NCBI GenBank assembly: GCA_020161755.1
Contig: JAIUOS010000005.1
Coordinates: 113,442 to 177,441, forward strand
Length of the DNA stretch: 64,000 bases
Direction of reading: 5' to 3'
Source: Actinomycetota bacterium
GTDB lineage: Bacteria; Actinomycetota; Actinomycetes; Propionibacteriales; Propionibacteriaceae
The position numbers and the translations under genes are program-made. This document shows, one piece after another, positions 1 to 10,634 of the stretch (positions are counted from its first letter, which is position 1; each line of letters opens with the position of its first letter). The notes beneath the pieces are model-generated. The model was not told where the DNA came from. It was given only the letters and a program-made list of their open reading frames with translations, and searched no databases.

Positions 1-640
1 AGAACGGGATCGCCCCGACGCCGGTGTCGGCGAGGAGGCCGAACATCTCCCGCTCCTCCTCGCGCATGATCAGGTTGTACTCGTCCTGCATCGAGACGAA
101 CCGCGTCCAGCCGTTCAGCGACGCCGTGTACTGCATCTTCGAGAACTGCCAGGCCCACATCGCCGACGCGCCGAGGTAGCGGGCCTTGCCGGCCTTCACC
201 ACGTCGTGCAGTGCCTCCATGGTCTCCTCGACGGGCGTGTGCGGGTCGAACCGGTGGATCTGGTACAGGTCGACGTAGTCGGTGCCCAGTCGGGTCAGGC
301 TGGCGTCGATGTTCTCCATGATCGCCGCGCGCGACAGTCCCGAACCGCCAGGGCCGGGGTGCATCGGGAAGTACACCTTGGTGGCCAGGACGACGTCCTC
401 GCGCCGGGAGAACGTCCGGATCGCCCGCCCGGTGATCTCCTCGGAGGTGCCGCCGCTGTACACGTTCGCCGTGTCCCAGAAGGTGATGCCCTGCTCGACA
501 GCCTGGGCGAAGAACGGCTGCGCGGCGTCCTCGTCGAGCGCCCACTGGCTGAAGCCGCTGGCGTTGTCGCCGAAGCTCATGCAGCCCAGCGCGATCCGGC
601 TGACCTTCAGCCCCGAGGTGCCGAGGCGGGTGTACTCCAT
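1..640 (-). CDS. Aldo/keto reductase, C-terminus outside window
   Basis: NADPH-dependent aldo/keto reductase of the ion-channel beta-subunit/YajO-like type. The first 213 residues are present and the rest lies beyond base 1. Visible family features are the N-terminal strand MEYTRLGTSGLKVSRIALG, a WDTANVYSGG segment carrying the catalytic Asp and Tyr, ATKVYFPM with the catalytic Lys, and DLYQIHRFD with the catalytic His. The ATG at 640 is chosen because the family fold starts directly there. A palindrome lies upstream at 737-767. Substrate unknown. Confidence 0.9.
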   Translation of the reverse strand, partial: MEYTRLGTSGLKVSRIALGCMSFGDNASGFSQWALDEDAAQPFFAQAVEQGITFWDTANVYSGGTSEEITGRAIRTFSRREDVVLATKVYFPMHPGPGGSGLSRAAIMENIDASLTRLGTDYVDLYQIHRFDPHTPVEETMEALHDVVKAGKARYLGASAMWAWQFSKMQYTASLNGWTRFVSMQDEYNLIMREEEREMFGLLADTGVGAIPF

Positions 641-736
641 CGTGGTCTCCTTCGTCGCCGGTGTCGGCACGGCCATTCCACCACCGGGCGACGCGGACGA
701 GACAGGTCCTGCCAGTAACCCCCTTCCCCGCCAGGT

Positions 737-767
737 GGACCAAAAGGGGACTGTCCCCTTTTGGTCC
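737..767. repeat. Palindromic repeat, GGACC-AAAAGGGGAC family
   Basis: Perfect 15-bp inverted arms around one central T (GGACCAAAAGGGGAC / GTCCCCTTTTGGTCC). It lies 8 bp past the stop codon of the antiterminator gene, so on the minus strand it forms a hairpin with a short T run and probably ends the beta-glucoside operon. Close copies occur at 16390-16420, 31904-31934 and 56927-56957. Confidence 0.9.
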
Positions 768-775
768 GGGCGGGC

Positions 776-1612
776 TCACTCCTCGCTGGCGAGACGGGCC
801 ACGTGCAGGGTCAGGTAGATGACCTCGTCGGCCGTGATCGGCTTCTCCAGCCGCAGCTCGAGCAGCGCCTTCACCCGCTCGGCGCACAGGTAGGCCCGTG
901 GGAAGGCGGTGCGGATCGTGGACGTGAAGCTCTCCGGGTTCTCGACGAGCTGCTGGCCGGCCTCGACGCGGACGAAGAAGTACCGCAGGTGCGTGATGAA
1001 CCGGGCGGCGTTGATGCTCTCGGTGTCGAAGTGGCGGTCGAAGGCCGAGTCGAGCACCTCGAACACCTGCCGGAACAGCTCGGTCATCCGCACGGTGCGC
1101 GACAGGTCGTCGGTGGCGAACATCGCGTTGACGAAGTGCAGTGCGATCGGCACCGCCTCGTCGGCGGGCAGGTCGACGCCGGTCCGGGACGTGACCAGGG
1201 CCACCGCGTCCCGGGCGACCCGCAGCTCGCTCGGGTACAGGTGCGCGACCTCGGCCCGCAGCGGGTACTCGACCTCGATGTGCTGGCGGACGCGCTTGAT
1301 CGCGAAGCTGATGTGGTCGGCCAGCGGGATCACCATGCCCTGCCCGAACGCCGTCCCGAGCCGCTCCTGCGCGAGCTGGAGGATCTCCGCGGCCAGCAGG
1401 AGGTGCTCGGGCGGGATCTCGGTCAGGAACGCGGTCAGCTGGTCGATGTCGTGCTGGGCGTCGGGGACGAAGACCTGCTGCACCTTCCCGGCGTCCACCC
1501 GGTCGCCCTTGCGGGCCTGGAAGCCCAGCCCGCGCCCGGTGAGGACGACTTCCTTCCCGTCGTCGTCGGTGGCGAGGACGACGTTGTTGTTGAAGACCTT
1601 GAGCACATCCAC
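776..1612 (-). CDS. licT: LicT/BglG-family transcriptional antiterminator
   Basis: RNA-binding antiterminator of 278 aa. The N-terminal co-antiterminator (CAT) domain, about residues 1-55, starts VDVLKVFNNNVVLA and holds GKEVVLTGRGLGFQ; two PTS-regulation domains follow, with conserved His in the HYLEVEYPL-like and HFVNAMF regions. In this family EIIBCA phosphorylation silences the protein without substrate, and the dimer otherwise binds a RAT hairpin to block a terminator. The GTG at 1612 has GGAAGG about 7 nt upstream and starts directly at the CAT domain; longer upstream starts would add an Arg/Pro-rich tail. It is last in the operon, and its RAT target is visible at 5185-5213. Confidence 0.92.
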   Translation of the reverse strand: MDVLKVFNNNVVLATDDDGKEVVLTGRGLGFQARKGDRVDAGKVQQVFVPDAQHDIDQLTAFLTEIPPEHLLLAAEILQLAQERLGTAFGQGMVIPLADHISFAIKRVRQHIEVEYPLRAEVAHLYPSELRVARDAVALVTSRTGVDLPADEAVPIALHFVNAMFATDDLSRTVRMTELFRQVFEVLDSAFDRHFDTESINAARFITHLRYFFVRVEAGQQLVENPESFTSTIRTAFPRAYLCAERVKALLELRLEKPITADEVIYLTLHVARLASEE

Positions 1613-1727
1613 GTGCGGTCCTTCCAACGTCAGTGGGCGCCCGCCCGGTTCCCCCGGTCGCGCTGGTGGGCTACGTCCGCAAACGTAGCCCACCGGTTCG
1701 GCACGGGTGACCGGACGCGCGTCCGGG

Positions 1728-5085
<3,358 letters not shown>

Positions 5086-5125
5086 TTCTTCTCCTTCGAA
5101 CAACTCTGTTCAGGGCCGGAAACGC

Positions 5126-5189
5126 AGAAAGACCCGAGCCGACTCCCGGAGTTGCACAAGACAGAGCATGCCGAAAGCTAGCTCAGGCC
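5126..5189 (-). terminator. Conditional terminator in the beta-glucoside leader
   Basis: In the minus-strand RNA, GGCCUGAGC (5189-5181) can pair over 9 bp (two G-U) with GCUCGGGUC (5139-5131), followed by a U-rich stretch. The 5' strand of this stem overlaps the 3' end of the RAT at 5185-5213, so the RAT hairpin and the terminator exclude each other, as expected for LicT/SacT control. Pairing done by eye. Confidence 0.75.
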
Positions 5190-5213
5190 TTGCCTCTTGC
5201 GAGTAACAACCCT
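5185..5213 (-). promoter_or_regulatory. RAT (ribonucleic antiterminator) site for LicT
   Basis: The minus strand reads GGGTTGTTACT, a short insert, then AGGCAAGGCCT. This matches the RAT consensus of bgl/lic/sac operons (GGATTGTTACT...AGCAGGCAAAACCT). It sits about 20 nt after the predicted transcription start and overlaps the terminator stem. The antiterminator gene is in the same operon. Confidence 0.88.
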
Positions 5214-5214
5214 G

Positions 5215-5233
5215 GGGAACCGCTCAGGTTCCT
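5215..5233. repeat. Inverted repeat beside the RAT
   Basis: GGAACC-GCTCA-GGTTCC, a perfect 6-bp inverted repeat at the 5' edge of the predicted leader RNA. Near-identical CCGAAA(A)GCTAGC sequences flank the leader at 5171-5182 and 5236-5248. It may be a DNA operator or an extra leader hairpin; role unknown. Confidence 0.5.
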
Positions 5234-5240
5234 GACCGAA

Positions 5241-5269
5241 AAGCTAGCACCGCTCGGATTTGCCGTCAA
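5241..5269 (-). promoter_or_regulatory. Promoter of the beta-glucoside operon
   Basis: TTGACG (5269-5264), a 17-nt spacer, then TAGCTT (5246-5241): a good housekeeping-sigma promoter on the minus strand, placing the start near 5234, just ahead of the RAT site. Confidence 0.75.
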
Positions 5270-5283
5270 CCATTCTGTGCCGG

Positions 5284-6135
5284 TCAGTTCAGCTGGCGCG
5301 TCCGCACCAGCGGGAACACCGCCGACATCAGCCAGCGCGGCATCCGGAAGATCGGACGGTTGCGGGTCAGGACGTCGATGGCCGCCAGCTCCCCGGCGTC
5401 CAGTTCGAAGTCGAAGATGTCGAAGTTCTCGCGGATGTGGACGGGGTTGGTGGACTTGGGGATCGCGACGTGGCCGGACTGGACGTGCCAGCGCAGGATG
5501 ACCTGGACGGGGCTCTTGTCGTGGCGCTGCGCGATGGCGACGATCGCGGGCTCGGCCAGGAGGTCGCGCGAGCCGTGCCCGACCGGGAACCAGGCCTCGG
5601 GGACGATGTCGTGGGTGCGCAGGAAGGGCAGGAGTCTGCGCTGGCGCCAGTAGGGGTGGAGTTCCACCTGGTTGACGACCGGCCGGATCTCCGCCCGCGG
5701 CAGCAGCTGTTCGAGGTCGGCGATCGTGAAGTTGCTCACCCCGATCGAGCGGACGGTGCCCTGCGCGACGGCGTCCTCCATCGCGGCCCACGTGCCGAGG
5801 ATGTCACCGACCGGCTGGTGCAGCAGGAGGAGGTCGAGGTAGTCGGTGCCGAGCCGTTCGAGGCAGCGTCCGATCGCGGCGGGGGCCTTGGCGGCCCCGT
5901 ACTCCGAGGGCCACAGCTTGGTGGTGAGGAAGATGTCGGCGCGCGGCACCCCGGACGCGCGCATGCCGCGTCCGACGGGGCGCTCGTTGCCGTACATGAC
6001 CGCGGTGTCGAGCAGGCGGTAGCCGGTGCCCAGTGCGGTCTCGACGACCGACTGGCAGGTGAGCCCGTCCGACACCAGGTAGACGCCCAGGCCGAGCTGA
6101 GGCATCAATGCGCCGTCGTTGAGCGTGAGTTGCAT
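5284..6135 (-). CDS. Aldo/keto reductase, diketogluconate reductase type
   Basis: Aldo/keto reductase of 283 aa (AKR5-like). It starts MQLTLNDGALMPQLGLGVY, has LLDTAVMYGNE (catalytic Asp and Tyr), TTKLWPSEYG (catalytic Lys), DLLLLHQP (catalytic His) and the C-terminal NADPH-binding segment HVAIPKSTNP. The ATG at 6135 is preferred because the fold begins there; an upstream in-frame extension is Pro/Arg-rich. It ends just before the beta-glucoside leader but has no obvious role in that pathway. Reduces small carbonyls; substrate unknown. Confidence 0.9.
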   Translation of the reverse strand: MQLTLNDGALMPQLGLGVYLVSDGLTCQSVVETALGTGYRLLDTAVMYGNERPVGRGMRASGVPRADIFLTTKLWPSEYGAAKAPAAIGRCLERLGTDYLDLLLLHQPVGDILGTWAAMEDAVAQGTVRSIGVSNFTIADLEQLLPRAEIRPVVNQVELHPYWRQRRLLPFLRTHDIVPEAWFPVGHGSRDLLAEPAIVAIAQRHDKSPVQVILRWHVQSGHVAIPKSTNPVHIRENFDIFDFELDAGELAAIDVLTRNRPIFRMPRWLMSAVFPLVRTRQLN

Positions 6136-6305
6136 ACCACCAGCTTGACGCATCGGTGGGGCCAATGGGGGGAGGGTGGCTCTGGGCGGGAGCCGCAAAG
6201 TCCCCCGGACGGGGACTGAGATGGCTTGTCAGCAGGCAAATAGGATCGCGCTGATCCCGTTGACGGCCAACCCCAGCCATACCCCCCGACGGCCCTGCGC
6301 GGATC

Positions 6306-6341
6306 GAGCCCGCCGCGCAGATCCCCCCTCGCGGCGGGCTC
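6306..6341. repeat. 12-bp inverted repeat in a divergent intergenic region
   Basis: GAGCCCGCCGCG and CGCGGCGGGCTC form a perfect hairpin with a 12-nt loop. A smaller palindrome, AGTCCCC/GGGGACT, lies near 6200-6218. Both fall in the 271-bp gap between the divergent reductase and the next gene. Terminator or operator cannot be told apart by eye. Confidence 0.6.
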
Positions 6342-6406
6342 ACCCATTCTTCGGGCCGGGGCTTATGCTCGGTCGTCATCAAGGCGATCGGTCCGGAGGT
6401 GGCGAG

Positions 6407-7117
6407 ATGGACGCGGAACCCTCGGCTCGGGTGAACGTGGCCGGCAACCCGTCGACGCCGATCGAGACGCTCGTGGCGCTGACCGCGGACCCGGATCCGG
6501 ACGTGCGACGCGCGGTCGCGATGAACGAGGCAACGCCCGCCGAGGTGCTCTCCCGGCTGGTCGACGACCCGGACCCCGGCGTCCGTGGGCTGCTGCCGTT
6601 GCGGGACCTGCGTCCCCAGGACCTCGACCGGTTGTGCGCGGACGAGCACCCCACGATCCGTCGGCTGGCGAGGGAGGTCCGCGCCGTCCGGCAGCCGGCG
6701 CCCGCGCCAATGTCACCGGCGGCTCCTGCGGTGACGACCCCACCTCCGCTCCCGATGAAGCCGCCGAGCCCGATCGTGCCCGGCCCGCCACCGGCGATGC
6801 CGTTGGCCGTCGTTTCGCCGGCCCCGGTCGCGGCCCCGCGAGGCAACCCTCGCGGGCTGGCCGCGCTGCTGGACCGGATCGGTCCCCTCCCACGCGTCAT
6901 CGTGGCGATCCTGGGTGCGGTCCTCGCCGGGATCGTGGCCCTCACCCTGGTGGCCCTGGTCTCCGGTGAAGGTTCGGCCTTCGAAGGAGGCGTCGTCGTG
7001 GCGATCCTGGTCGCGACGCTGCTGGCGATCGTGTACGGAGTGGCTCGGGCCGTGCACCGCCCACCCCCGCCGCCGGACGGGGACCGCGAGCTCTACCACC
7101 CCGACGACCTTCGCTAG
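6407..7117 (+). CDS. HEAT-like repeat protein with C-terminal membrane segments
   Basis: Unrecognised protein of 236 aa. Residues 1-95 hold two or three short HEAT/LRV-like repeats (NPSTPIETLVALTADPDPDV then EATPAEVLSRLVDDPDPGV). A Pro/Ala-rich linker follows, then two hydrophobic helices (VIVAILGAVLAGIVALTLVA and VVVAILVATLLAIVYGVA), so the repeats probably face the cytoplasm beneath the membrane. The ATG at 6407 has GGAGGT 7 nt upstream, which decides the start. Function unknown. Confidence 0.75.
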   Translation: MDAEPSARVNVAGNPSTPIETLVALTADPDPDVRRAVAMNEATPAEVLSRLVDDPDPGVRGLLPLRDLRPQDLDRLCADEHPTIRRLAREVRAVRQPAPAPMSPAAPAVTTPPPLPMKPPSPIVPGPPPAMPLAVVSPAPVAAPRGNPRGLAALLDRIGPLPRVIVAILGAVLAGIVALTLVALVSGEGSAFEGGVVVAILVATLLAIVYGVARAVHRPPPPPDGDRELYHPDDLR

Positions 7118-7263
7118 GACACCGGGCGCCGTCGCTGATCGACAGAGAGCGCCCGGAGTGCGCGCGCCGCAACAGCTACCTCCCGCCGACTGCACCGACC
7201 ACGAGGGCACCCGGGCATCGCGCCCCGACGCCGCGGCGGGGGCATCCCATCAGAGGGGCATAA

Positions 7264-7429
7264 CGTGTAACAACTGGCGATCTGGGCGCACATTACTCGA
7301 GTAACGGCGAGATCCGCCTCGGGCGTCACGTCCTGCTCAAGACCCAGGCCGTCCCCAGCTACGAACAAGCTTGCGGCCAGTCGCGAGACGCGTGTGAAGC
7401 CAAGGTGGCCGAGATCTTCCAGCGTTGAC
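7264..7429 (+). pseudogene. Possible C-terminal gene remnant
   Basis: A 55-codon open stretch without a start codon, ending TGA, whose translation (including HVLLKTQAVPSYEQACGQS and EAKVAEIFQR) has an ordinary protein-like composition. It lies in the 404-bp gap before the AbiE genes, in DNA somewhat richer in AT than its neighbours. It may be the tail of a decayed gene. A 12-bp palindrome TTACTCGAGTAA lies inside it (7293-7304). Nothing else recognisable in 7118-7480. Confidence 0.3.
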
Positions 7430-7486
7430 GTCAGCGGTGCATGCAGCCATATCTCAAACTGGCATGATTCGTCATCAGCTACGCTT

Positions 7487-7498
7487 ACGTACATACGT
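7487..7498. promoter_or_regulatory. Likely AbiEi operator
   Basis: ACGTA-CA-TACGT, a perfect inverted repeat 23 bp upstream of the AbiEi start, in the expected promoter zone. AbiEi antitoxins are known to bind inverted repeats at their own promoters; assignment here is by position. Confidence 0.5.
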
Positions 7499-7521
7499 TT
7501 CGTCCCGAAAGGGGGTGAAGG

Positions 7522-8079
7522 ATGTCGACCCTGAGACCAAGCACGGCCGAGGAGGCGGGTCTGTCGCGCAGCGGACTGTATCGTGCGGCGCGCGAGGGGC
7601 GGCTGGAGCGGATCGCGCGCGGCATCTACCTGCCCGCGGATGCTCCGGCAGGGGACTGGGACTGGCTCGAGGCAGCAACCCGTCGCCCGGATGCGACGAT
7701 CTGCTTGGCGTCGGCGCTTGCCCATCATGATCTGACGGATGCGATTCCCGCCGCGCTGGATGTCGCGATCCCGCGCGGGTCACGGACGCCGGCGAGTACG
7801 GGGGCGATTGCGTGGCATCAGTTCGACCGGGCCACGTTCGACATCGGCCGCCAGGAGATCCCGATCCCGGGCACGGATCAGCTGATCGGGATCTATTCAC
7901 CCGAGCGGTCGATCGCGGATGCGTTCCGGCTGCGGGGCGGGGTTGGGTACGAGTTGGCGCGCGAGGCGTTGAAGGAGTGGCTGCGCCGCGGCGGGAAGCC
8001 TGATCGGCTGATGGAGATCGCCTCTCTGCTCCCGAGGGCGAAGTCTCCCGTCTTGCAGGCGTTGGAGATGCTGGCGTGA
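7522..8079 (+). CDS. abiEi: AbiEi-family antitoxin / type IV TA repressor
   Basis: Antitoxin of 185 aa. The N-terminal winged helix (SRSGLYRAAREGRLERIARG followed by IYLP) is typical of AbiEi, with a C-terminal domain containing VAIPRGSRTP and YSPERSIADAFRLR. In the family it represses the operon and counters the toxin. The start has AAGGGGGTGAAGG directly upstream. Its TGA overlaps the GTG of the toxin gene by 4 bp. The pair sits beside a recombinase relic and a tRNA gene, which suggests horizontal arrival. Confidence 0.9.
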   Translation: MSTLRPSTAEEAGLSRSGLYRAAREGRLERIARGIYLPADAPAGDWDWLEAATRRPDATICLASALAHHDLTDAIPAALDVAIPRGSRTPASTGAIAWHQFDRATFDIGRQEIPIPGTDQLIGIYSPERSIADAFRLRGGVGYELAREALKEWLRRGGKPDRLMEIASLLPRAKSPVLQALEMLA

Positions 8080-8942
8080 GGGCGGGCGATGAGGTGTTCC
8101 GCCGCATCCAGTCTGCGGCGCGCTCCACATCGGCGAAGAGCGGGACGGGTGCACCGACGCAGGAGTATCTGATCCGGCACACGCTGGAGTCGTTCCTGGA
8201 CCGTCTCACCCGGACCGCCCATGCCGAGGATTTCGTGCTCAAGGGAGGGATCCTGCTGGCGGCCTACGGCGTGCGGCGGCCGACGAAGGACGCCGATGCG
8301 AACGCGATCAGAGCGGACGTCGCCGCCGATCATCTTGTCGCAGTGGTTCGCGACATCGCTGCGGTCGAAGTGGAAGACGGTGTGGTGTTTGATCTCGACT
8401 CCATCAGCGTGCAGGAGATCCGCGAACACGCCGACTACCCCGGATTCCGGGTGCGAGTCGGTGCGTCGGTCGGGCCGTGGAAGGGCGCGGCCGCGTGGGA
8501 TGTCTCCACCGGAGATCCGATCGTGCCCGCTCCCCGTCAGGTGTGCATCGACCGTGTGCTGGGCGACCCGATCGTGCTTCTGGGCTACGCGCCCGAGACC
8601 ACGATCGCCGAGAAGGGCGTCACCATCCTCGAGCGGGGCATCACCAGCACCCGGTGGCGCGACTATGTCGACATCGTCCAACTTGCCCGGCGAGGCATCG
8701 ACACTGACGAACTGCTCCGCTCCGCACGGGCCGTGGCCCGCCATCGCGGCGTCACGCTCGAACCCATCGCAGCGCACGTCGTGGGCTATGGGCAGATCGG
8801 CCAGGCCAAGTGGGCGGCGTGGCGTCGCAAGGAACGACTGGAGGCGGTCTGCGAAGCAGACCTCAACGAGCAGATCGCGTTGGTTGCCTTCTACCTGGAT
8901 CCCGTGTTCAGCCGCGGAGACGCCCCGCCGCCTCGCACATAG
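8076..8942 (+). CDS. abiEii: AbiEii-family nucleotidyltransferase toxin
   Basis: Toxin of 288 aa in the DNA polymerase beta-like nucleotidyltransferase fold. The GG-x10-DxD motif is intact: VLKGGILLAAYG with Gly57-Gly58, then TKDADA with Asp72 and Asp74. Family members transfer nucleotides to tRNA acceptor ends and cause growth arrest in phage-infected cells. The GTG start overlaps the antitoxin stop. The C-terminus (KEDLNEQIALVAFYL-like) is complete, so the toxin looks functional. Confidence 0.9.
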   Translation: MRAGDEVFRRIQSAARSTSAKSGTGAPTQEYLIRHTLESFLDRLTRTAHAEDFVLKGGILLAAYGVRRPTKDADANAIRADVAADHLVAVVRDIAAVEVEDGVVFDLDSISVQEIREHADYPGFRVRVGASVGPWKGAAAWDVSTGDPIVPAPRQVCIDRVLGDPIVLLGYAPETTIAEKGVTILERGITSTRWRDYVDIVQLARRGIDTDELLRSARAVARHRGVTLEPIAAHVVGYGQIGQAKWAAWRRKERLEAVCEADLNEQIALVAFYLDPVFSRGDAPPPRT

Positions 8943-8974
8943 CGCGCGTTGTCCGCGCCCCGAACCGTTGGGGC

Positions 8975-9160
8975 ATGACTGCTACAACCACACGGCCCGC
9001 TTTCTCCGCTTCGGGCAGTGTCCTACGTCCGCGTCTCCATCCTCGATCAAGCGACGGGGCTCTGAGCCGGAAGGGTTATGGATACCCGCGCAGCGGGAAG
9101 CGAACCGTCGACGGGCCTATGAGGCCGCCCTCTCGGACGGCCCCACAAGCGTGGGTTGCA
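8975..9160 (+). pseudogene. Serine recombinase N-terminal relic
   Basis: Two adjacent frames together rebuild the start of a serine recombinase. One frame reads VSYVRVSILDQATGL then stop (9018-9065), matching the Y-x-RVS catalytic-Ser motif. A second frame then reads EGLWIPAQREANRRRAYEAA, matching the IPAQREA segment that follows in actinobacterial resolvases. A plausible start is the ATG at 8975. The frameshift and the missing remainder mark it as a dead integration gene between the AbiE pair and tRNA-Ala. Confidence 0.65.
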
Positions 9161-9181
9161 CTTTTGACAGGAGGAACTGGG

Positions 9182-9254
9182 TGGAGCTAAGGGGATTCGA
9201 ACCCCTGACCTTCTCATTGCGAACGAGACGCGCTACCAACTGCGCCATAGCCCC
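9182..9254 (-). tRNA. tRNA-Ala(CGC)
   Basis: A 73-nt cloverleaf on the minus strand: acceptor GGGGCTA/TAGCTCC, D-arm GCGCAGTTGGTAGCGC, anticodon arm TCTCG-TTCGCAA-TGAGA with anticodon CGC, T-arm AGGGGTTCGAATCCCCT, discriminator A. CCA is not encoded. Its 3' end faces the recombinase relic and AbiE genes, the usual arrangement for a tRNA used as an integration site. Confidence 0.95.
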
Positions 9255-9317
9255 AGGTGCCTTGCGGCCCGTACAGGTTAGCACCGGCTGAGCCTGGGTC
9301 GAAAACCGGGTGCGGAG

Positions 9318-9365
9318 GCCCTTCGTGACGGTTCGCCCGTTCCTCCCGAACCTCCTCAGGGAGCG
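9318..9365. repeat. 48-bp dispersed repeat, copy 1
   Basis: Begins GCCCTTCGTGACGGTTCG and ends CTCCTCAGGGAGCG. It matches 11161-11208 at roughly 41 of 48 positions. Lies downstream of the cobA stop codon. In the second copy TCGTGA...TCACGA makes an internal inverted repeat. Confidence 0.7.
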
Positions 9366-9375
9366 GGGGAGGGCG

Positions 9376-10119
9376 CTACGGCGAGGCCAGGTCGAGGCCG
9401 ACCACCGCGCCGATCACCGTCAGGGCGGGGGGTCGGATGCCGGCCTGGGCGGCCAGGTCGGGGAGCGTGGCGACCGTGCCGCGGACGACCTGCTGGTCGG
9501 GGGTCGTCGCGTTCGCGACCACCGCGGCGGGGGTGTCGGGCGCGAGGCCGCGCTCGACCAGCCCGGCGCAGATCGCGCCCAGGTTCGTCACCCCCATCAG
9601 CACCACGATCGTGCCGCTGCCGGTCGCGAGCGCGTCCCAGTCGACCGTGGACGCCGGGTGCCCGGGGCCGACGTGACCCGACACCACCGCGAAGTTCTGG
9701 CTCAGCCCCCGGTGGGTGAGCGGGATCCCCGCCAACTCCGGGCCGGCGATCGCCGACGACACCCCGGGGATCACCCGCACCGGCACGCCAGCCTCCGCGC
9801 ACGCCAGCCACTCCTCCGAGCCGCGCCCGAGCACGAACGGGTCGCCACCCTTCAGCCGCACCACCATCGCCCCGGTCCGCGCGTGCTCCACCAGCAGCCG
9901 GTTGATCTCCTCCTGCGACACCTGCCGTCCGCCGGGGATCTTCGCCACGTCGACCAGCAGCGCGTCCGGCCGGGTCTCCTCCAGGCAGGCCAGCGGGGCG
10001 AGGTGGTCGTACAGCACCACGTCCGCCTGCCGCAGCGCGCGCAGCCCGCCCACGGTGAGCAGGTCCGGGTCGCCCGGCCCACCGCCCACCAGCACGACCT
10101 CGCCCCGGCGGTCAGCCAT
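9376..10119 (-). CDS. cobA: Uroporphyrinogen-III C-methyltransferase
   Basis: SAM-dependent methyltransferase of 247 aa, the usual single-domain SUMT length. It adds two methyls to uroporphyrinogen III to give precorrin-2 for siroheme or cobalamin. Motifs: VLVGGGPGDPDLLTVGG at the N-terminus, VVRLKGGDPFVLGRG, and PVRVIPGVSSAIAGPELAGI followed by LTHRG. The start overlaps the end of the dehydrogenase gene by 8 bp, so both are co-transcribed and together replace the fused CysG of enterobacteria. Confidence 0.95.
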   Translation of the reverse strand: MADRRGEVVLVGGGPGDPDLLTVGGLRALRQADVVLYDHLAPLACLEETRPDALLVDVAKIPGGRQVSQEEINRLLVEHARTGAMVVRLKGGDPFVLGRGSEEWLACAEAGVPVRVIPGVSSAIAGPELAGIPLTHRGLSQNFAVVSGHVGPGHPASTVDWDALATGSGTIVVLMGVTNLGAICAGLVERGLAPDTPAAVVANATTPDQQVVRGTVATLPDLAAQAGIRPPALTVIGAVVGLDLASP

Positions 10120-10591
10120 CGGCCCCGCCCAGCAGGTCCAGCAGCCGGTCGCGGAGCGCCCGCGCCGCCAGCGGGTCGTGGTTCGTCAGGACGCCGATCG
10201 TCGCGTCCCCGACCGCGCCGGTCGCCGGCGTCCACGCCGTCCCCAGTTCGGCCCGGTCGGCCCGGACGCAGAACGTGTGCCGCGCCTCCGCCGCCGCGGC
10301 CACCCGCGCGTTCACCTCCGGCGAGTCGGTCGCGGCCAGCACGTACCAGGCCCCGTCGAGGTCCGCGTCCTCGAACTCGCCCCGCCGCCACGTGAGCGCG
10401 CCGGACGCCGCCAGCGCCGCCAGGTCGGGATGCAGTTCGGGCGCGACCACGGTCACTTCGGCCCCGGCCGCCAGCAGCTTCGGGACGCGGCGCCGGTGCA
10501 CCGAGCCGCCGCCGACCGCCACCACCCGGCGTCCCGCCAGCAGCAGCCCCGCCAGGTAGGCGGGCGCTCCCGGATCCGGTGGCACCGTCAC
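10112..10591 (-). CDS. sirC: Precorrin-2 dehydrogenase / siroheme synthase N-terminal domain protein
   Basis: NAD-dependent precorrin-2 dehydrogenase of 159 aa. A Rossmann fold starts RRVVAVGGGSVHRRRVPKLL, followed by EVTVVAPEL and WYVLAATDSPEVNARV. It oxidises precorrin-2 to sirohydrochlorin; a separate chelatase is not seen here. GTG start with GGGAGG 6 nt upstream. Shorter than full Met8/CysG-N proteins, consistent with the actinobacterial form lacking the C-terminal chelatase extension. Confidence 0.88.
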   Translation of the reverse strand: MTVPPDPGAPAYLAGLLLAGRRVVAVGGGSVHRRRVPKLLAAGAEVTVVAPELHPDLAALAASGALTWRRGEFEDADLDGAWYVLAATDSPEVNARVAAAAEARHTFCVRADRAELGTAWTPATGAVGDATIGVLTNHDPLAARALRDRLLDLLGGADG

Positions 10592-10634
10592 GGCAGCCTC
10601 CCTTCGACGCGTGGCACCCTAGCGTCCCGGCCCG

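Noticed and set aside
6229..6246. TTGTCA and TAGGAT as promoter of the HEAT-like gene
   Set aside because: Spacing is too short to be a usable promoter.
7118..7300. A duplicated tRNA-Ala 3' end as the far att site of the AbiE island
   Set aside because: I looked for the TTCGAATCCCCTTAGCTCCA end near 7.1-7.5 kb and found no match, so island limits are left open.
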